Source: JASFBA01 sp034433695 (GTDB taxonomy: Bacteria > Chloroflexota > Chloroflexia > DTKN01). From it: a stretch of 35,060 bases of DNA. Positions 15,914-22,946 of the stretch are shown here, piece after piece (position 1 is the first letter of the stretch; each line of letters begins with the position of its first letter). The DNA lies in the NCBI GenBank assembly GCA_034433695.1, contig DAOUAK010000052.1, forward strand, positions 1 to 35,060, given 5' to 3'. The notes under the pieces are model-generated. The model had not been told where the DNA came from. It ran no database searches and saw nothing but the letters and a program-made list of their open reading frames with translations. Made by a program: the position numbers and the translations under genes.

Positions 15914-17092
15914 ATGGACCGGCTGCGAGCCCGTCTCTTTCCAAAACTTCCACCGGAAGAGCAAGAACGGCGACTTCGACTTTTCCGGACGCTCCTCCTG
16001 GTGCAACTGGGGGCGACCGCCCTCCTGATCGGTGTCATTCTCTCGGACACGCTTCAGGAGTATCCTCACTACATCCCCCTGATGGTGGGATTGACCCTCG
16101 CCTGCGCTGCCTTTTCCGTCCTGGGCTATTTCCTGGCCCGGCGGGTCCATTATCACCTGGGCGCCGTCCTCCTGATCCTCGCCCTCCTGGCCATGCTGAT
16201 CTTCTGTGTAGCCTTCTACGGCACCCGGGGACCGATCCCCTTCCTCCTGATCTGGCCGATCATGGTGGCTGCCATCCTCCTGGAACCGCCGCTGGCTCTG
16301 GCTTCAACCACTTTGGCAGCGCTGGCCTTTGTCGTCTTTTCCTTCCTGGAACTTGGGCAGGTCTGGACGATTCCCTTCTTCCAGGCCCGCACCGACCTCT
16401 TCGCCGTCTGGCACCGGCCCCAGGAGCCCTTTGTGCTCCGGCGCTTCTGGAACGATACGGCCAACATCGTCATCACCTACTACGCCGCAGCGTTCCTCTC
16501 CTGGATCACTTCCCACAGCCTGCGCCGGGCCGTAGAACGTTCCCAGGCCCAGACGGCCGAACTGGAGCGTTATCGCCTCGGCCTGGAGGAACAGGTGTCC
16601 TCCCGCACCGCCGAACTGAGCCGGGCGCTGGAGCAACTTCAGGCCAGCATGAAGGTGATTCGTGAGATGGGCAGCCCGGTGCTCCCCATCTTTCAAGGGG
16701 TCATCCTGACCCCGCTTATCGGAACGATGGACAGCGAGCGGGCGCGCATCGTGATGGATCAGGTGCTCCACGGCATCGCCCGGGAAAGGGCCCGGGTGGC
16801 CATCCTGGACATCACCGGCGTGCCTATGGTGGATACGGCGGTAGCCAACGCCCTGGTGCAGACGGCCCAGGGGGCGCGTCTCCTGGGGGCGACGCCGGTG
16901 CTGGTGGGGATCCGGGCCGAGGTGGCCCAGACGCTCATCGAACTGGGGGTGAACCTCCAGGGCATCGTCACCCGGGCCAGCCTGCAAGAGGGGCTGGAAT
17001 ATGCCCTGCAGCAGGTGGGAACCGAGATGTCCGAAGTACCCGATGCGGCCCGGCTTCCCGTGCAAAGCGGCGTCGAGGAGAGGCGAAGATGA
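15914..17092 (+). CDS. Membrane-bound RsbR-type sensor: about six TM helices, coiled coil, STAS
   Basis: A 392-residue protein. Five or six hydrophobic helices lie between residues 27 and 203 (first about 27-46, last about 184-203), a layout like the MASE/MHYT-type membrane sensor modules, though no family is named with confidence. A coiled coil (about 205-255, VERSQAQTAELERYRLGLEE) follows, then a STAS domain (262-380). Ser 274 (MDSERAR) sits at the RsbRA T171 position and Thr 308 (MVDTAVA) at T205. The STAS is very close to that of the GAF protein (VNLQGIVTRASL shared). It would place stressosome signalling at the membrane. Promoter 15855-15883; GAGG before ATG 15914. Its stop overlaps the next ATG (ATGA), so it is coupled to the haem-motif sensor. 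Confidence 0.85.
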   Translation: MDRLRARLFPKLPPEEQERRLRLFRTLLLVQLGATALLIGVILSDTLQEYPHYIPLMVGLTLACAAFSVLGYFLARRVHYHLGAVLLILALLAMLIFCVAFYGTRGPIPFLLIWPIMVAAILLEPPLALASTTLAALAFVVFSFLELGQVWTIPFFQARTDLFAVWHRPQEPFVLRRFWNDTANIVITYYAAAFLSWITSHSLRRAVERSQAQTAELERYRLGLEEQVSSRTAELSRALEQLQASMKVIREMGSPVLPIFQGVILTPLIGTMDSERARIVMDQVLHGIARERARVAILDITGVPMVDTAVANALVQTAQGARLLGATPVLVGIRAEVAQTLIELGVNLQGIVTRASLQEGLEYALQQVGTEMSEVPDAARLPVQSGVEERRR

Positions 17093-18462
17093 CCTGGTGG
17101 CGGCAACGCGGGTTGCGCTTCAAGGTGGCGGCGGGAATCGTCCTGATCCTCCTGCCGGTGCTGGGGGGAATCCTCTACGGTATCAACCGCTACGTCGAAG
17201 GGCAATTTTGGAACCGTGAGGTCCATACGGCCGAGCAAATCAACGCGCTGCTCGCGGCCGGCCTGCGGAACGTCTTGCTGAACAAGCAGGTGAATCAGTT
17301 GCGCGATATGCTGGAAAGCCTGGGCCGGCCGGAGGAGACCCACATTGAGGACATCGCCATCTTCACCAAAAGGAAAGAACCGACCGGGCCGGCCACCTAC
17401 GAAAGGAGCGTGTTGGCCTACTTTGTCAGCGGCTTTCCAGGAAGGCGCACTCTACCCCGACAGGAACTGGAAAAGGAACAGGTCAGCACCGCCTGCTGGG
17501 ATTGCCACCGCCTTCCCCCGGAGCAGCGACCGAGCGCAGTAACGGTGGAACTGGCCGGAGTACAGGTCCTGCGCAGCGTCATGCCGCTGAAGAACGAACC
17601 GAGTTGCCAACCCTGTCACGGCACAGAAAAACCCGTCCTGGGCATCAGCCTGGTGGACATTTCCCTGGAACACTACTGGGGGATCATGGTTCCCATACGC
17701 ATCATCCTGGCCGCCGGAGGTGGGCTGGCCATCGTCCTCACCATTGTGGCCCTCTACCTCCTCCTGAACCATCTGGCCCTTCGCCCTTTGCGCGAACTGG
17801 TGCCGCTGACCCAGGCCGTGACCCGGGGAGAGTGGGAACGGCAGGTGCCGGTGCGCAGCGCAGACGAGATCGGGCAACTGAGCGGGGCCTTCAACGAGAT
17901 GACCGCCCAATTGGCGCGCACCTATGCCGATCTGGAACGCGCCCGGGCCGAACAAGAGGAACGTTCGGCGGCCCTCCAGAAGGCCCTGGAAGAAGTGGAG
18001 CGCGGTCGGGAAGAACAAGCCCGTCTGCTGGAGACGGTACGGGCACTCTCCACCCCCGTCGTCCCGGTGCAACGGGGCGTCCTGGTGATGCCGCTGGTGG
18101 GCGTCATCGACCCGGTACGGGCGCAGAACATCACCGCCGCCCTCCTGGAAGCCATCGGGCGGGAGCGGGCCCGCATCGTCATCTTGGACATCACCGGTGT
18201 GCCCATGGTGGATACAGCCGTGGCCCAGACCCTCATCGAGGCGGCCCAGGCGACCCGCCTTCTAGGGGCGGAACCGGTGCTGGTGGGCATCAGTCCGCCG
18301 GTGGCCGAAACGATCGTCTCCCTGGGGGTAGACCTTTCTGCGCTGGTCACACGGGCGGACCTGCAGAGCGGCGTGGAATACGCCCTGAGGCAGATGAGGC
18401 CGGCCTCCCGTCCCTCCGAAGGTCCCTCCCGACATCCTGCGGAAGAGACGACCGGCCGATGA
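17089..18462 (+). CDS. Transmembrane sensor with two haem-c motifs, HAMP and RsbR-type STAS domain
   Basis: A 457-residue protein: TM1 (about 13-29), an extracytoplasmic domain (30-203), TM2 (about 205-228), HAMP (229-282), coiled coil (280-325), STAS (325-445). The outer domain carries CWDCH (136-140) and CQPCH (173-177), both CxxCH motifs for covalent haem c. The context K-N-E-P-S-C-Q-P-C-H-G followed by VLGISLVDISLE is the usual one in c-haem sensor kinases and chemoreceptors. Joining this input to a STAS output in place of a kinase is uncommon. In STAS the position of RsbRA T171 is Pro 342 (VIDPVRAQ), so it cannot be phosphorylated; Thr 376 (MVDTAVA) keeps the T205 site. GAGGAGAGG precedes ATG 17089. 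Expected to report redox state or a gas ligand outside the cell to the cytoplasmic stressosome (inference). Confidence 0.87.
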   Translation: MTWWRQRGLRFKVAAGIVLILLPVLGGILYGINRYVEGQFWNREVHTAEQINALLAAGLRNVLLNKQVNQLRDMLESLGRPEETHIEDIAIFTKRKEPTGPATYERSVLAYFVSGFPGRRTLPRQELEKEQVSTACWDCHRLPPEQRPSAVTVELAGVQVLRSVMPLKNEPSCQPCHGTEKPVLGISLVDISLEHYWGIMVPIRIILAAGGGLAIVLTIVALYLLLNHLALRPLRELVPLTQAVTRGEWERQVPVRSADEIGQLSGAFNEMTAQLARTYADLERARAEQEERSAALQKALEEVERGREEQARLLETVRALSTPVVPVQRGVLVMPLVGVIDPVRAQNITAALLEAIGRERARIVILDITGVPMVDTAVAQTLIEAAQATRLLGAEPVLVGISPPVAETIVSLGVDLSALVTRADLQSGVEYALRQMRPASRPSEGPSRHPAEETTGR

Positions 18463-18470
18463 AGTCCAAC

Positions 18471-18499
18471 TTGCACCCTCCGGCGGAATGTGGTATCAT
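18471..18499 (+). promoter_or_regulatory. Internal promoter before the PAS-STAS gene
   Basis: TTGCAC (18471-18476), 17-nt spacer, TATCAT (18494-18499) with TGG upstream (extended -10), 42 nt before ATG 18542. Confidence 0.65.
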
Positions 18500-18541
18500 A
18501 CGGCCCGCCGGCACGTGGATGGATCACCTTCTGGAGGATAC

Positions 18542-19450
18542 ATGGAGAAACCGACAGAACTGCTCCGCCAGCTGGCCGATCTCCGTGCGGTAAACGAAGA
18601 ACTGCGTCTCTGGGCCGACCTGATCGAGGCGGTAGACCACGGAGTCGGGGCGATCAACGAGGCGGGTATCATCCTCAGCGGCAACCCGGCATGGGCACGG
18701 ATGCACGGCTTTCCCTCCCTTCAGGAGATGCTCGGCCAGGAGCTTCTCGACCTGTTTGTGGACAGACACCAGGGCCAAGAAGTGATGCAGCAAGCCCTTG
18801 CCGGCCGGCCATGGCATGGCGAAGTCGCCTGCCACCGCCTGAACGGTGAGACCTTCCCGGCCGCCCTCTCCCTCTTTTTCCTGGGCGGAGACCGGGTAGA
18901 ACACATCCTGGGCATTTTTATCGAGGATATCACTGAACGTAAGCAGGCCGAAGCAAGGCTCCGGGAAGCCTATGAGGAACAGGCCCGCCTGCGGGAGGAG
19001 GTCATCGCCGCACAGCGCAAGATCATCGGCGAACTCTCCACCCCGGTGATTCCGCTCCTGGAGGGCATCCTGGTGATGCCGCTGGTCGGCAGCGTGGACA
19101 CAGAACGGGCCCGTCATATCACCGAAGCCATCCTGGAGGAGGTCTCCCGCCAGCGCGCCCGGGTGATGATTATGGATATCACCGGTGTCCCGGTCGTGGA
19201 CACAGCAGTGGCCAATGCCCTCCTCCGGACGGCGGCCGCCACCCGCCTTCTGGGTGCGGAGACGATTCTGGTCGGCATCACCCCCGCCGTCGCTCAGACG
19301 ATGATTCAACTGGGCGTGGCCCTGGAGGGGCTGACCACGTGGGCGGACCTTCAAAGCGGGGTAGAATATGCCCTCAGGAAGATAGGGAAGAAGGTCGTAC
19401 CGCTGGGGTACGGCAAGGAGGATTTGGACACCCGCAGCAGGAGGCTCTGA
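18542..19450 (+). CDS. PAS-STAS RsbR-type sensor
   Basis: A 302-residue cytoplasmic protein. Residues about 22-137 are a PAS domain (EAVDHGVGAINEAGIILSGN start, GIFIEDITERKQAE end), then a short coiled coil (138-160) and a STAS domain (163-283). Thr 187 (VDTERAR) and Thr 221 (VVDTAVA) align with RsbRA T171 and T205, so both phosphosites are kept. There is no Cys near the PAS centre of the kind used by LOV domains, so flavin photosensing as in YtvA is not indicated; the ligand is unknown. GGAGG (18533-18537) precedes ATG 18542, which rules out the longer upstream frame that runs through the promoter. The stop TGA overlaps the ATG of the OYE-type reductase. Confidence 0.87.
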   Translation: MEKPTELLRQLADLRAVNEELRLWADLIEAVDHGVGAINEAGIILSGNPAWARMHGFPSLQEMLGQELLDLFVDRHQGQEVMQQALAGRPWHGEVACHRLNGETFPAALSLFFLGGDRVEHILGIFIEDITERKQAEARLREAYEEQARLREEVIAAQRKIIGELSTPVIPLLEGILVMPLVGSVDTERARHITEAILEEVSRQRARVMIMDITGVPVVDTAVANALLRTAAATRLLGAETILVGITPAVAQTMIQLGVALEGLTTWADLQSGVEYALRKIGKKVVPLGYGKEDLDTRSRRL

Positions 19451-20652
19451 TGGCCGGCCTTTTCGAGCCAGGGAAAATCGGAAAATTGACGTTGCGGAAC
19501 CGTCTGATCAAATCGGCAACCTTTGAAGGAATGGGGGCAGCCGACGGCACGCCCACCCCGGAACTCCGGCGCTTCCATCGTCGAATCGCCCATGGCGGCG
19601 TGGGGATGAACATCGTCGCCTTTGCCTCTGTCCATCCGACCGGACGTTCCTATGCCAACCAGTGCCTCATCGACCGGGATGAACTCGTTCCGGCCTGGAG
19701 AGAAGTGGCCGAAGAAGTCCATCAGGCCGGCGGGATCGTGGCCCTGCAACTGGTGCACTGCGGCCGCACCGCCAACCCGCAAGTCACCGGGAGCGAAGCG
19801 CTGGCCCCCTCGCCGGTGCGGGATCGGTACACCCTGGCTTTGCCCCGAGAAATGCAAGAAAGTGAAATCGCCGAAATGATCGAAGCCTTTGGGGCAGCGG
19901 CCGGCCGGGCCAAGGCGGCCGGCTTCGATGCCGTCCAGATTCACGCCGCCCACGGCTACCTGATAAGCCAGTTCCTCTCGCCTTTTACCAATCGCCGCCG
20001 GGACGCCTGGGGAGGAGACCCCGAGCGACGGCGTCGTTTCCTCATGGAGGTCTACCGCCGAGTTCGACGTGAGGTCGGACCCGACTACCCCGTACTGGTC
20101 AAGTTGAACACCCAGGACCATGTCCGAGGCGGGCTGACGGTAGAAGAAGCCATTCCGGCCGCCCGCGCTCTGGCCGAAGAAGGGGTCGACCTCATCGAAC
20201 TGAGCGCCGGTTTCAGCGACTCTGTCTTCCATATCACCCGGGGGGACGTGCCTACGGACGCCCTGATCGAGGGCTACAACCTGGTCCAACGCATCGCCAT
20301 CAAGGCCTTCTTGAGCCTGATGCGGGATCAGGTCCGTTTCGAGCGCGAAGCCTATAACCTGCCGGCCGCACTTCCGGTCCGCCAGGCCGTCCCCGGGGTT
20401 CCCCTTTCCCTGGTCGGAGGGCTGCGCTCGCGGGCCGTGATGGAAGATGTGCTTTCCCAGGGGTTCGACTTCGTTTCGCTGGGCCGGCCGCTCATCCGCC
20501 AGCCCAACCTGCCCCGCCTGATGGAGCGCGGCGAGGTGGAGGCAGCCTCCTGCATTTCGTGTAACCGCTGTTTGCTGGCTATGGTTCAGCAAACCGGGGT
20601 GCGTTGCCGCCAGATACCGCCCGAAGGAGACGAGGATGCCTCCCATTCTTGA
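19450..20652 (+). CDS. NADH:flavin oxidoreductase, Old Yellow Enzyme family, with C-terminal Cys cluster
   Basis: A 400-residue TIM-barrel FMN enzyme. It starts LFEPGKIGKLTLRNRLIKSA; the active-site region is IHAAHGYLISQFLSPFTNRR, with the substrate-binding His pair in the family as HAAHGYL; the phosphate-binding end is SLGRPLIRQP. The C-terminus has CISCNRCL followed by another Cys (VRCRQ), the CxxCNxC...C pattern that binds 4Fe-4S in 2,4-dienoyl-CoA reductase and trimethylamine dehydrogenase relatives, but the long pyridine-nucleotide domains of those enzymes are absent. Substrate unknown; reduction of an activated C=C bond with NAD(P)H is the usual reaction. ATG 19450 overlaps the PAS-STAS stop (TGATG) with AGGAGG 5 nt upstream, so it is translationally coupled to a sensor, which is unusual. 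Confidence 0.88.
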   Translation: MAGLFEPGKIGKLTLRNRLIKSATFEGMGAADGTPTPELRRFHRRIAHGGVGMNIVAFASVHPTGRSYANQCLIDRDELVPAWREVAEEVHQAGGIVALQLVHCGRTANPQVTGSEALAPSPVRDRYTLALPREMQESEIAEMIEAFGAAAGRAKAAGFDAVQIHAAHGYLISQFLSPFTNRRRDAWGGDPERRRRFLMEVYRRVRREVGPDYPVLVKLNTQDHVRGGLTVEEAIPAARALAEEGVDLIELSAGFSDSVFHITRGDVPTDALIEGYNLVQRIAIKAFLSLMRDQVRFEREAYNLPAALPVRQAVPGVPLSLVGGLRSRAVMEDVLSQGFDFVSLGRPLIRQPNLPRLMERGEVEAASCISCNRCLLAMVQQTGVRCRQIPPEGDEDASHS

Positions 20653-20732
20653 TAAAGGACACCCTGGCCCAGGTCTTGGCCCACACGAACGCCCCCCCGA
20701 GTGGGGCTTGCCCTGAGCAAGAGGAGACGACC
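20653..20732 (+). other. Spacer before rsbR with small hairpins
   Basis: The 80-nt gap holds CCCC-GAGT-GGGG (20695-20706) and the word TGCCCTGAGCA (20709-20719), which also occurs in the iorA leader. No promoter is apparent, so rsbRSTX is probably read from upstream. Confidence 0.35.
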
Positions 20733-21593
20733 ATGGATCAAACCCTCGCTTCATTGCTCCAGGAAAAGCGCCGGATGATCGTCCAGGAACTGACCCGCGC
20801 GGTCCGGGAGCGGGCCGGCCCTTCCTACGCCCGGATGCCCGAAGAGGAACTGTCCCCTCGAATGGAACGCCTGGTAGAAGCCTGGCAACGTTCCCTGGAA
20901 GAAGGCAATCCGGCCATCCTGGAGGAATTTACCCGCCGGGTGGTGCGAGAACGGGTGCAGGAACGCTACGGGGTGGAAGAAATTCAGGGGGTCATCACCC
21001 TGCTGCGGGAATGTCTGCTGCCGCTGGTCGAGACGGCCTATCGGGAAAACCCCGAAATCCTCTGGAAGAACTGGCAAGCCGTCGAGGACCTGGCCCACCG
21101 TTCGCGCCTCTGGGTAGCCCAGGTCTACTGGGAAGCCTATGAGGAGCAGATGGAACTCCAGAAGCGCACCCTGAGCGAACTTTCCACCCCGGTCATCAAG
21201 GTCTATGAGAATGTCCTGGTCCTTCCGTTGGTAGGGGCCATCGACACGGAGCGGGCCAAGCGGATTATGGAGGAACTGCTCCTCGGCATCACCCGGCACC
21301 AGGCCGAACTGGTGATCATCGACATCACCGGCGTGCCGGTGGTGGATACGGCGGTGGCCAACCACCTTATCCAGACGATCAAGGCGGCGCGCCTCCTGGG
21401 GGCCCGCTCGATTCTGGTGGGCATCAGCGGCGAGGTGGCCCAGGCCCTGGTGCATCTCCAGATCGACCTTTCCGGCGTGGTCACCCGCTCCAATTTGCAG
21501 GCCGGCATCGAGTACGCCCTGGAACAGATGGGCCTGGAGATCGCCCCACGCCTTCCCGTCGAAGGCCAGGAAGAGGCTACCCCGGAGGAATGA
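20733..21593 (+). CDS. rsbR: Stressosome protein RsbR (classical RsbRD/RsbRA-like)
   Basis: A 286-residue protein, close in length to B. subtilis RsbRA (274). Residues about 1-150 form the helical, globin-like RsbR N domain; LQKRTLSELSTPVIKVYENVLVLPLVGAIDTERAKRIM matches RsbRA in almost every conserved position but is described here only by key sites: Thr 172 (AIDTERA) equals T171 and Thr 206 (VVDTAVA) equals T205. The STAS domain covers about 158-272. With RsbS it forms the stressosome core that holds RsbT until stress. ATG 20733 has GAGGAG 6 nt upstream; the frame is open further upstream but overlaps the reductase gene. Next to rsbS, rsbT and rsbX in the standard order, so this is the canonical member of the five STAS sensors. 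Confidence 0.9.
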   Translation: MDQTLASLLQEKRRMIVQELTRAVRERAGPSYARMPEEELSPRMERLVEAWQRSLEEGNPAILEEFTRRVVRERVQERYGVEEIQGVITLLRECLLPLVETAYRENPEILWKNWQAVEDLAHRSRLWVAQVYWEAYEEQMELQKRTLSELSTPVIKVYENVLVLPLVGAIDTERAKRIMEELLLGITRHQAELVIIDITGVPVVDTAVANHLIQTIKAARLLGARSILVGISGEVAQALVHLQIDLSGVVTRSNLQAGIEYALEQMGLEIAPRLPVEGQEEATPEE

Positions 21594-21604
21594 GGAGGAA
21601 CGGC

Positions 21605-21991
21605 ATGGCAACCCCGCTGATCCGTATCCCGATTTTGCAGATCGAAAATTTCCTGGTCGCCTCGATCCAGACGGCCCTGCACGATCGCAGCGCGGTGCAG
21701 TTCCGGGATGACCTCCTGCAACGGATTCACGAGACCAAGGCCAAGGGGTTGATCATTGACCTGACCGCAGTGGACATTGTGGATAGCTTCATCGGCCGGC
21801 TGATCGGAGATGTGGCGGAGATGGCCGCCCTGATGGGCACGCGGGTGGTGGTCTCGGGGCTACAGCCGGCCGTGGCCATCACCCTAACGGAACTGGGGCT
21901 GGAACTCCCGGGCATCATCACCGCCCTCAACCTGGAAAAGGGCATCTCTATCCTGCGGCGGCTGACCCGGGAGGAGGAGGGAGGAGGATGA
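21605..21991 (+). CDS. rsbS: Stressosome scaffold protein RsbS (single STAS domain)
   Basis: A 128-residue single STAS domain protein. IRIPILQIENFLVASIQTAL is the family start, and LIIDLTAVDIVDSFIGRLIG places Ser 61 at the RsbT phosphorylation site (S59 in B. subtilis). ITALNLEKGI ends the domain. RsbS alternates with RsbR dimers in the stressosome shell, and its phosphorylation releases RsbT. ATG 21605 is chosen over an in-frame ATG at 21590 because GAGGAGG (21592-21598) sits 6 nt upstream. Only one RsbS is present for five RsbR-type partners. Its end overlaps rsbT by 4 bp. Confidence 0.93.
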   Translation: MATPLIRIPILQIENFLVASIQTALHDRSAVQFRDDLLQRIHETKAKGLIIDLTAVDIVDSFIGRLIGDVAEMAALMGTRVVVSGLQPAVAITLTELGLELPGIITALNLEKGISILRRLTREEEGGG

Positions 21992-22386
21992 GCGAGCGCA
22001 CCCTCCTCATTCGCAGCGACCTCGATATTGTGAGTGCCCGCGTCGAAGGCCGGGATATGGCCAAGGCCCTGGGCTTTGGCACGATTGACCAGGCCAGAAT
22101 CGCCACCGCCATCTCCGAACTGACCCGCAATATCGTCCTCTACGCCGGCGAAGGGACCGTTACCCTGCGACCCATCGAGCGAGGGAACAGAAAGGGCATC
22201 GAGGTGGTCTGCGAGGATCACGGCCCCGGCATCGAAGACGTCAACCTAGTGATGCAAGATGGCTACAGCACCTCCCGGGGGCTGGGCATGGGCCTGCCGG
22301 GAGCCAAACGACTGATGGACGAGTTCGAGATCGAATCCCAGGTAGGGAAAGGTACCCGGGTAGTAGCACGCAAGTGGCTGCGATGA
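21988..22386 (+). CDS. rsbT: Stressosome kinase RsbT
   Basis: A 132-residue GHKL serine/threonine kinase. N-box ISELTRNIVLYAGEG, G1 box EDHGPGIEDVNLVMQD, G2 lid GYSTSRGLGMGLPGAKRLMD and the final GTRVVARKW are those of RsbT. It phosphorylates RsbR and RsbS and, once released, activates a phosphatase of the RsbU type in other bacteria; no RsbU is present here. The stretch GAGGAGGAGGGAGG at the rsbS end supplies a strong ribosome site, and ATG 21988 overlaps the rsbS stop. It shares about half its residues with the other RsbT-like kinase at 12356-12793 but lacks that protein's C-terminal tail. Confidence 0.93.
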   Translation: MSERTLLIRSDLDIVSARVEGRDMAKALGFGTIDQARIATAISELTRNIVLYAGEGTVTLRPIERGNRKGIEVVCEDHGPGIEDVNLVMQDGYSTSRGLGMGLPGAKRLMDEFEIESQVGKGTRVVARKWLR

Positions 22387-22946
22387 AGTACGGCGTGGTT
22401 TCTCGCCCCAAGGAAAATCGGGAAATCTCCGGAGACGCCTATCTGGTCCTGGAAGAAAAGGGTTTTGCCCTTTTCGCCCTGGTGGACGGCCTGGGTAGCG
22501 GTGAAGAGGCGGCCCATGCCGCCCGGAAGGCGGTGGAGTGCGTTCGGGAAAACCGGGAACGCCCCCTCCTGGAAATCTTGAGGGCTTGCCATACCGCCCT
22601 GCACAACACGCGGGGAGTCGTGGTCGGTCTATTGCGTGTGGAAGAAGAGGCCGGCCAGGTGCGTTACGCTGGCGTGGGCTACATCGGCATCTGCGTCCTT
22701 TCGGAGGAGCCGTTTCACCCGATTTCCTATAACGGCATCGTGGGCTACCGCCTGCCCCGGGTGCACGAGTTTGTGGGCCGTTACCACCCCGGGGACACCT
22801 TTATCCTCTATAGCGACGGCATTGACAGCCGTTTCCATAGCGACGAAGCCTTGCTCGGCACCGAGCGAGACCCCCAGCGCCTGGCCGAAGCGATCGCCGA
22901 GCACTACAGCCGAAACGACGACCTCTGCATCCTGGTCGTGCGGTGA
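22383..22946 (+). CDS. rsbX: Stressosome phosphatase RsbX (PP2C/SpoIIE fold)
   Basis: A 187-residue PPM-type phosphatase. Metal-binding motifs are FALVDGLGSGEEA (Asp-Gly), ILYSDGIDSR and the terminal RNDDLCILVV. RsbX dephosphorylates RsbR and RsbS to reset the stressosome after stress. The protein begins MKYGVVSRPKENREISGDAYL as in the family. ATG 22383 overlaps the rsbT stop (ATGA); an in-frame GTG at 22374 is possible but lies deeper inside rsbT. The last 4 bp overlap the GTG of the glycosyltransferase gene. Confidence 0.92.
   Translation: MKYGVVSRPKENREISGDAYLVLEEKGFALFALVDGLGSGEEAAHAARKAVECVRENRERPLLEILRACHTALHNTRGVVVGLLRVEEEAGQVRYAGVGYIGICVLSEEPFHPISYNGIVGYRLPRVHEFVGRYHPGDTFILYSDGIDSRFHSDEALLGTERDPQRLAEAIAEHYSRNDDLCILVVR

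Noticed and set aside
18542..19450. LOV-type photosensor like YtvA
   Set aside because: The PAS domain lacks the conserved flavin-binding Cys motif (NCRFLQ-like).
19202..21446. The Thr in the VAQT motif of STAS domains as the second phosphosite (Ala in rsbR at residue 238)
   Set aside because: Recounting RsbRA from memory places T205 in VVDT and T171 in IDTERA, so the VAQT position is not the known site.
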